Of a stretch of 7,634 nt of DNA, positions 5,333 through 7,634 are shown piece after piece; positions within the stretch are counted from its first letter, which is position 1; the number at the start of each line of letters is the position of its first letter. This DNA is from Actinobacteria bacterium 13_2_20CM_68_14 (GTDB lineage: Bacteria > Actinomycetota > Thermoleophilia > Gaiellales > Gaiellaceae): positions 1 to 7,634 of the forward strand of contig MNDB01000092.1 in NCBI GenBank assembly GCA_001914705.1, written 5' to 3'. The translations under genes were made by a program, and so were the position numbers. Below the pieces are notes generated by a model. It made no database searches, was not told the origin of the DNA, and was given only the letters and a program-made list of their open reading frames with translations.

Positions 5333-5942
5333 CCTTGGCAAGCCACGCTCGGACGGCCGCGGCGACGGCCCCGACATCCCTTTTGAGGCCGTGATCGCCC
5401 GGCACCGTCACGACCTCGCGTGACGGGCCGGGCGGCGGCATCCCGAACGGATCGCGCTCGCCCTGGACGACCAGCGTGGGGAGCTTCACCGCTTCGAGCT
5501 CGGGCAGCCGGCTCTGCGGCGGCTTGCCCGCGCGGCGAGGCGGCTCGAGCGGGAACGCGAGGCAGAGGACCGCCACAGCGCCGGTCGCCTCGACGGTGCG
5601 GCAAGCGACGCGGGCGCCGAGCGAGCGGCCGCCGACGATCAACTGCAGCTCGCTCAACTCGTCCGCACGGAGGGCTTCGACGACCGCGATCCAAGCCTCG
5701 TCGAGCTGCGCGGGGCCGGGTGGGGAGCGGCGGCCTGCGACGCGGTAGGGCTGCTCGACCAGCGCGACGCTGATCGCCTCCGCTTGCGCCGCCTCCGTCG
5801 CCGCCACGAGATCAGGCGCCTCGACCCCTCCACCGGCCCCGTGACCGAGGACGAGCGCCGCGCGCGGCGCCTCGGTCGGATGCAGCTGGGCGCGGGCCGG
5901 CCCCCGTGGAGTCTCGATCTCGAGGATCTTGATGCGCGTGAT
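5307..5942 (-). CDS. Alpha/beta hydrolase (KANL3/Tex30-like, COG3571 type)
   Basis: Counting from an ATC at 5942, the protein has 211 residues (ITRIKILEIETPRGPARAQL...). The loop VLGHGAGGGV (31-40) supplies the oxyanion hole, as in dienelactone-hydrolase-like enzymes. GGRSLGA (104-110) is the nucleophile elbow with S107, ERDPFG (162-167) holds the acid D164, and GDHGLK (182-187) the base H184. This is a complete triad in the right order, typical of the short COG3571 family of cytosolic serine hydrolases of unknown substrate. The start is unusual. GGAG (5949-5952) lies 6 bases before the ATC, where homology puts the N-terminus, but no canonical start is nearby. In-frame GTG (6095) and TTG (6104) would extend it by about 50 residues across the start and signal peptide of the divergent gene at 5998, so I place the boundary at 5942. 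The 3' end overlaps the facing gene by 26 bases. Confidence 0.86.
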   Translation of the reverse strand: MTRIKILEIETPRGPARAQLHPTEAPRAALVLGHGAGGGVEAPDLVAATEAAQAEAISVALVEQPYRVAGRRSPPGPAQLDEAWIAVVEALRADELSELQLIVGGRSLGARVACRTVEATGAVAVLCLAFPLEPPRRAGKPPQSRLPELEAVKLPTLVVQGERDPFGMPPPGPSREVVTVPGDHGLKRDVGAVAAAVRAWLAKVIAGPVST

Positions 5943-5997
5943 CTCTTTCTCCGTGGGCTGCGTTTGGAATCGGGGGGTCCGGGGTAGCCCGACTTCG

Positions 5998-7335
5998 ATG
6001 GGCAGGCGAACCCTCGCGGTAGCGGCCGTGATCCTAGTCGCGGGCGCGGTGCCGGCTGCAGGCGGAAGCGCCGATCTCGAGCCCCCTCTCGCCACCTCGA
6101 GCAACGTCCACTACTTGGCGCACATCCCGGGAACGGCTGCCGGGATGAACTTCAAGGATCACTACGCCTACGTGAGCGGCTGGGGCGGCATCATGGTGCT
6201 CGACATCGCGAAGGCCGATTCGCCGCAGGTCGTCGCCAATCTTCCGCTCCCGCACTTCGAGAACGAAGACGTCGACCTCTGCGGTAACACGCTGCTCGTC
6301 GTCAACGATCGCGAGGCGAAGGACCTCGGTTCGATCATGTACGTGATCAACATCGCGAATCGGACCTCGCCCGCCGTGAGCGCGATCCTGCCGCTCGGCC
6401 TGACCGGTAGCGGCCGCGGCTCCGGCCACATCGCGAACTTCGTCAAGCCGGACTGTTCCCAGGCGTGGGTGGACGGCGGCGACCACGTAGAAGTGATCGA
6501 CCTCACCGTTCCGAGTGCGCCGAAGTCGCTCGGCAAGTTCGAGTCCGCCGCATCGCTCAGCGACGCATTCAAGGTGTCGCACGACACCGAACTCGATAGC
6601 ACCGGCACCGTCTGGAACGTCGGCGGCGGTGGCGCGGCCGGCTACAAGCTGACCGCCAATCCGCTGGCGCCGAAGCTGCTCGGCACGACCGGCACGGCCG
6701 GACGCAACCCCTCGCCCTACAACGACTTCATCCTCCACAACTCGCAGCGGCGCGGCAAGACGCTACTCGTTACGGAGGAGGACTACATCGACCAAAACGA
6801 GGTCCCGCCAGGCGGCTGCCGCGGCCAAGGCAAGTTCGAGACGTGGAGTCTCGCGAACCTGGGCAAGGGCGCGATCACCCCGCTCGGCACGTGGGAGACC
6901 GAGCTGAACGGGATGTTCACCAGTGGCTCGGTCGACTCGAAGGCGCCGGTGACGGTCAACTGCTCGTCGCACTGGTTCGACGCCAAGGACGGCGTCGCCG
7001 CGGTCGGCTGGTACGAGCAGGGCGTGCGTTTCCTCGACTACCGCACGCCGACCGACGTCGCGCAAGTTGGCTACTACATCCCGGCCAACGGGTCGACGTG
7101 GGCTGCGTACTGGTCGCCGACCGACCCCAAGGGCGAAATCGTCTACACCGCCGACGCGTACCGCGGCGTCGACGTATTGAGGATCGACGGCGGCGGCCTG
7201 ATCGGCAAGAAGGTGAAGGCGCCGGTGCCCAGCACGTGGTTCGGTAGCCCGACGCAAGACAGTCTCGCCTTCCAGCCGCATCCCACCTTCGGCTTCGTCT
7301 GCACGATCTTGAAGCCGGACGTCGACACGCCGTAG
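5998..7335 (+). CDS. Secreted LVIVD-repeat beta-propeller protein
   Basis: The 445-residue protein is read from ATG 5998, chosen because it opens a clean signal peptide (MGRR, a hydrophobic core at 5-21, then AAGGSA with likely cleavage near 22-25). An upstream ATG (5929) would add 23 residues, bury the signal and overlap the hydrolase start. No Shine-Dalgarno site is visible before 5998. The mature protein is built of beta-propeller blades of the LVIVD type (PF08309/COG5276): AYVSGWGGIMVLDIAKADSP (57-76), YVINIANRTSPAV (115-127), VEVIDLTVPSAPKSLGKF (164-181), VRFLDYRTPTDVAQVGYY (343-360) and VDVLRIDG (391-398). Histidines recur near blade boundaries (86, 144, 195, 247, 325, 428), for example in VSHDTEL, ILHNSQ and CSSHWFD. 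Cysteines are at 95, 153, 274, 322 and 435. Such proteins are exported surface or periplasmic-type proteins, mostly of unknown function. The His pattern recalls metal-binding propellers, but that is inference. Confidence 0.9.
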   Translation: MGRRTLAVAAVILVAGAVPAAGGSADLEPPLATSSNVHYLAHIPGTAAGMNFKDHYAYVSGWGGIMVLDIAKADSPQVVANLPLPHFENEDVDLCGNTLLVVNDREAKDLGSIMYVINIANRTSPAVSAILPLGLTGSGRGSGHIANFVKPDCSQAWVDGGDHVEVIDLTVPSAPKSLGKFESAASLSDAFKVSHDTELDSTGTVWNVGGGGAAGYKLTANPLAPKLLGTTGTAGRNPSPYNDFILHNSQRRGKTLLVTEEDYIDQNEVPPGGCRGQGKFETWSLANLGKGAITPLGTWETELNGMFTSGSVDSKAPVTVNCSSHWFDAKDGVAAVGWYEQGVRFLDYRTPTDVAQVGYYIPANGSTWAAYWSPTDPKGEIVYTADAYRGVDVLRIDGGGLIGKKVKAPVPSTWFGSPTQDSLAFQPHPTFGFVCTILKPDVDTP

Positions 7336-7357
7336 CGCAGTCGACCACCAGCGGCGT

Positions 7358-7634
7358 TCAGGGCGAGACGAGGCCGGCCTGGTAGGCGATCACGACGAGC
7401 TGAACGCGGTCTCGGGCGCGCAGCTTCGTGAGGATCCGGGAGACATGTGTCTTGACCGTCAAGGGGCTCAGATAGAGCGCTTCCGCGATTTCGCGGTTGT
7501 TACTCCCTTGCGCGACGAGTTCCAACACTTCGAGCTCGCGAGGGCTGAGCTCGTCAAGCCCGTCGGGGGCGACCGTCCGGTGTTCGGGCTGCGCGATGTA
7601 CGCCTCGATCAGGCGCCTGGTGACGCTCGGTGCG
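7358..7634 (-). CDS. LuxR/NarL-type regulator, C-terminal DNA-binding domain (5' end outside window)
   Basis: Reading the minus strand from base 7633 gives 91 open residues to a TGA at 7360-7358; there is no start inside the window, so this is the C-terminal end of a longer gene. LSPRELEVLELVAQG (29-43) and the helix-turn-helix NREIAEALYLSPLTVKTHVS (46-65), followed by RILTKLRARDRVQLVVIAY, are a textbook GerE/LuxR domain. The preceding stretch APSVTRRLIEAYI (1-13) and a short linker match the junction after a receiver domain in NarL/FixJ response regulators of actinobacteria. The receiver itself would be outside the window. Its kinase partner is not visible. Its stop is 22 bases from that of the propeller gene, with no terminator hairpin between these convergent genes. 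The DNA target is unknown. Confidence 0.9.
   Translation of the reverse strand, partial: APSVTRRLIEAYIAQPEHRTVAPDGLDELSPRELEVLELVAQGSNNREIAEALYLSPLTVKTHVSRILTKLRARDRVQLVVIAYQAGLVSP

Noticed and set aside
4894..5694. A 266-codon minus-strand open frame
   Set aside because: It is antisense to the dihydrofolate-reductase-like gene and out of frame with the hydrolase. Its Arg/Ser-rich sequence has no recognisable fold.
6034..6738. A 234-codon minus-strand open frame within the propeller gene
   Set aside because: It is a shadow of the GC-rich codons of the LVIVD protein, with no start signal or motif.
1..7634. Mobile element, CRISPR array, tRNA, rRNA or defence system
   Set aside because: I found no transposase, integrase, regular direct-repeat array, cloverleaf or known defence domain on either strand. 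The window reads as ordinary chromosomal genes.

Overview
This 7.6-kb window is GC-rich chromosomal DNA with strongly G/C-ended codons and dense, mostly short genes. The gene set (a COG4315 surface protein, a YyaP-type dihydrofolate-reductase-like protein, an LVIVD propeller, a DHA2 transporter with a divergent MarR gene) suggests an actinobacterium, perhaps of class Thermoleophilia. That placement is inference; no rRNA or tRNA is present to test it.

Layout. 1-324 (+) is the C-terminal part of a DsbA-type thioredoxin-fold protein. It converges through a 12-bp hairpin (341-370) on a membrane-anchored COG4315 protein (393-914, -). Upstream of that, on the same strand, is a 14-TM drug-efflux-type MFS transporter (1059-2531, -). 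A short divergent control region (2532-2605) with overlapping -10-like elements and a MarR-type operator candidate separates the transporter from its likely repressor, a MarR protein (2606-3118, +). Fifteen bases later comes a glutaredoxin/GST-N-like domain fused to a small COG2388-type GNAT acetyltransferase (3134-3787, +). A 35-bp near-perfect palindrome (3796-3830) follows, then a 94-aa predicted alpha/beta protein (3901-4185, +). A second hairpin (4206-4230) marks the convergence with a four-TM membrane protein (4247-4660, -). Divergent from it is a dihydrofolate-reductase-like protein (to 5332, +), whose 3' end overlaps an alpha/beta hydrolase on the other strand (5307-5942, -). A secreted LVIVD beta-propeller follows (5998-7335, +). 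The window ends in the C-terminal DNA-binding domain of a NarL/LuxR-type regulator (7358-7634, -), which has no in-window start codon.

How the genes work together. The clearest unit is MFS/MarR/Grx-GNAT: a transporter whose promoter sits beside the gene for its probable repressor, with a redox/acetyltransferase fusion likely co-transcribed with the repressor. The other genes look like independent housekeeping or accessory genes in short convergent and divergent arrangements.

I found no mobile element, CRISPR array, RNA gene or defence system. The points most worth a second look are the Grx-GNAT fusion, two neighbouring genes whose Shine-Dalgarno-positioned start codons read GTC and ATC instead of GTG and ATG, the 35-bp palindrome, and the MarR control region.
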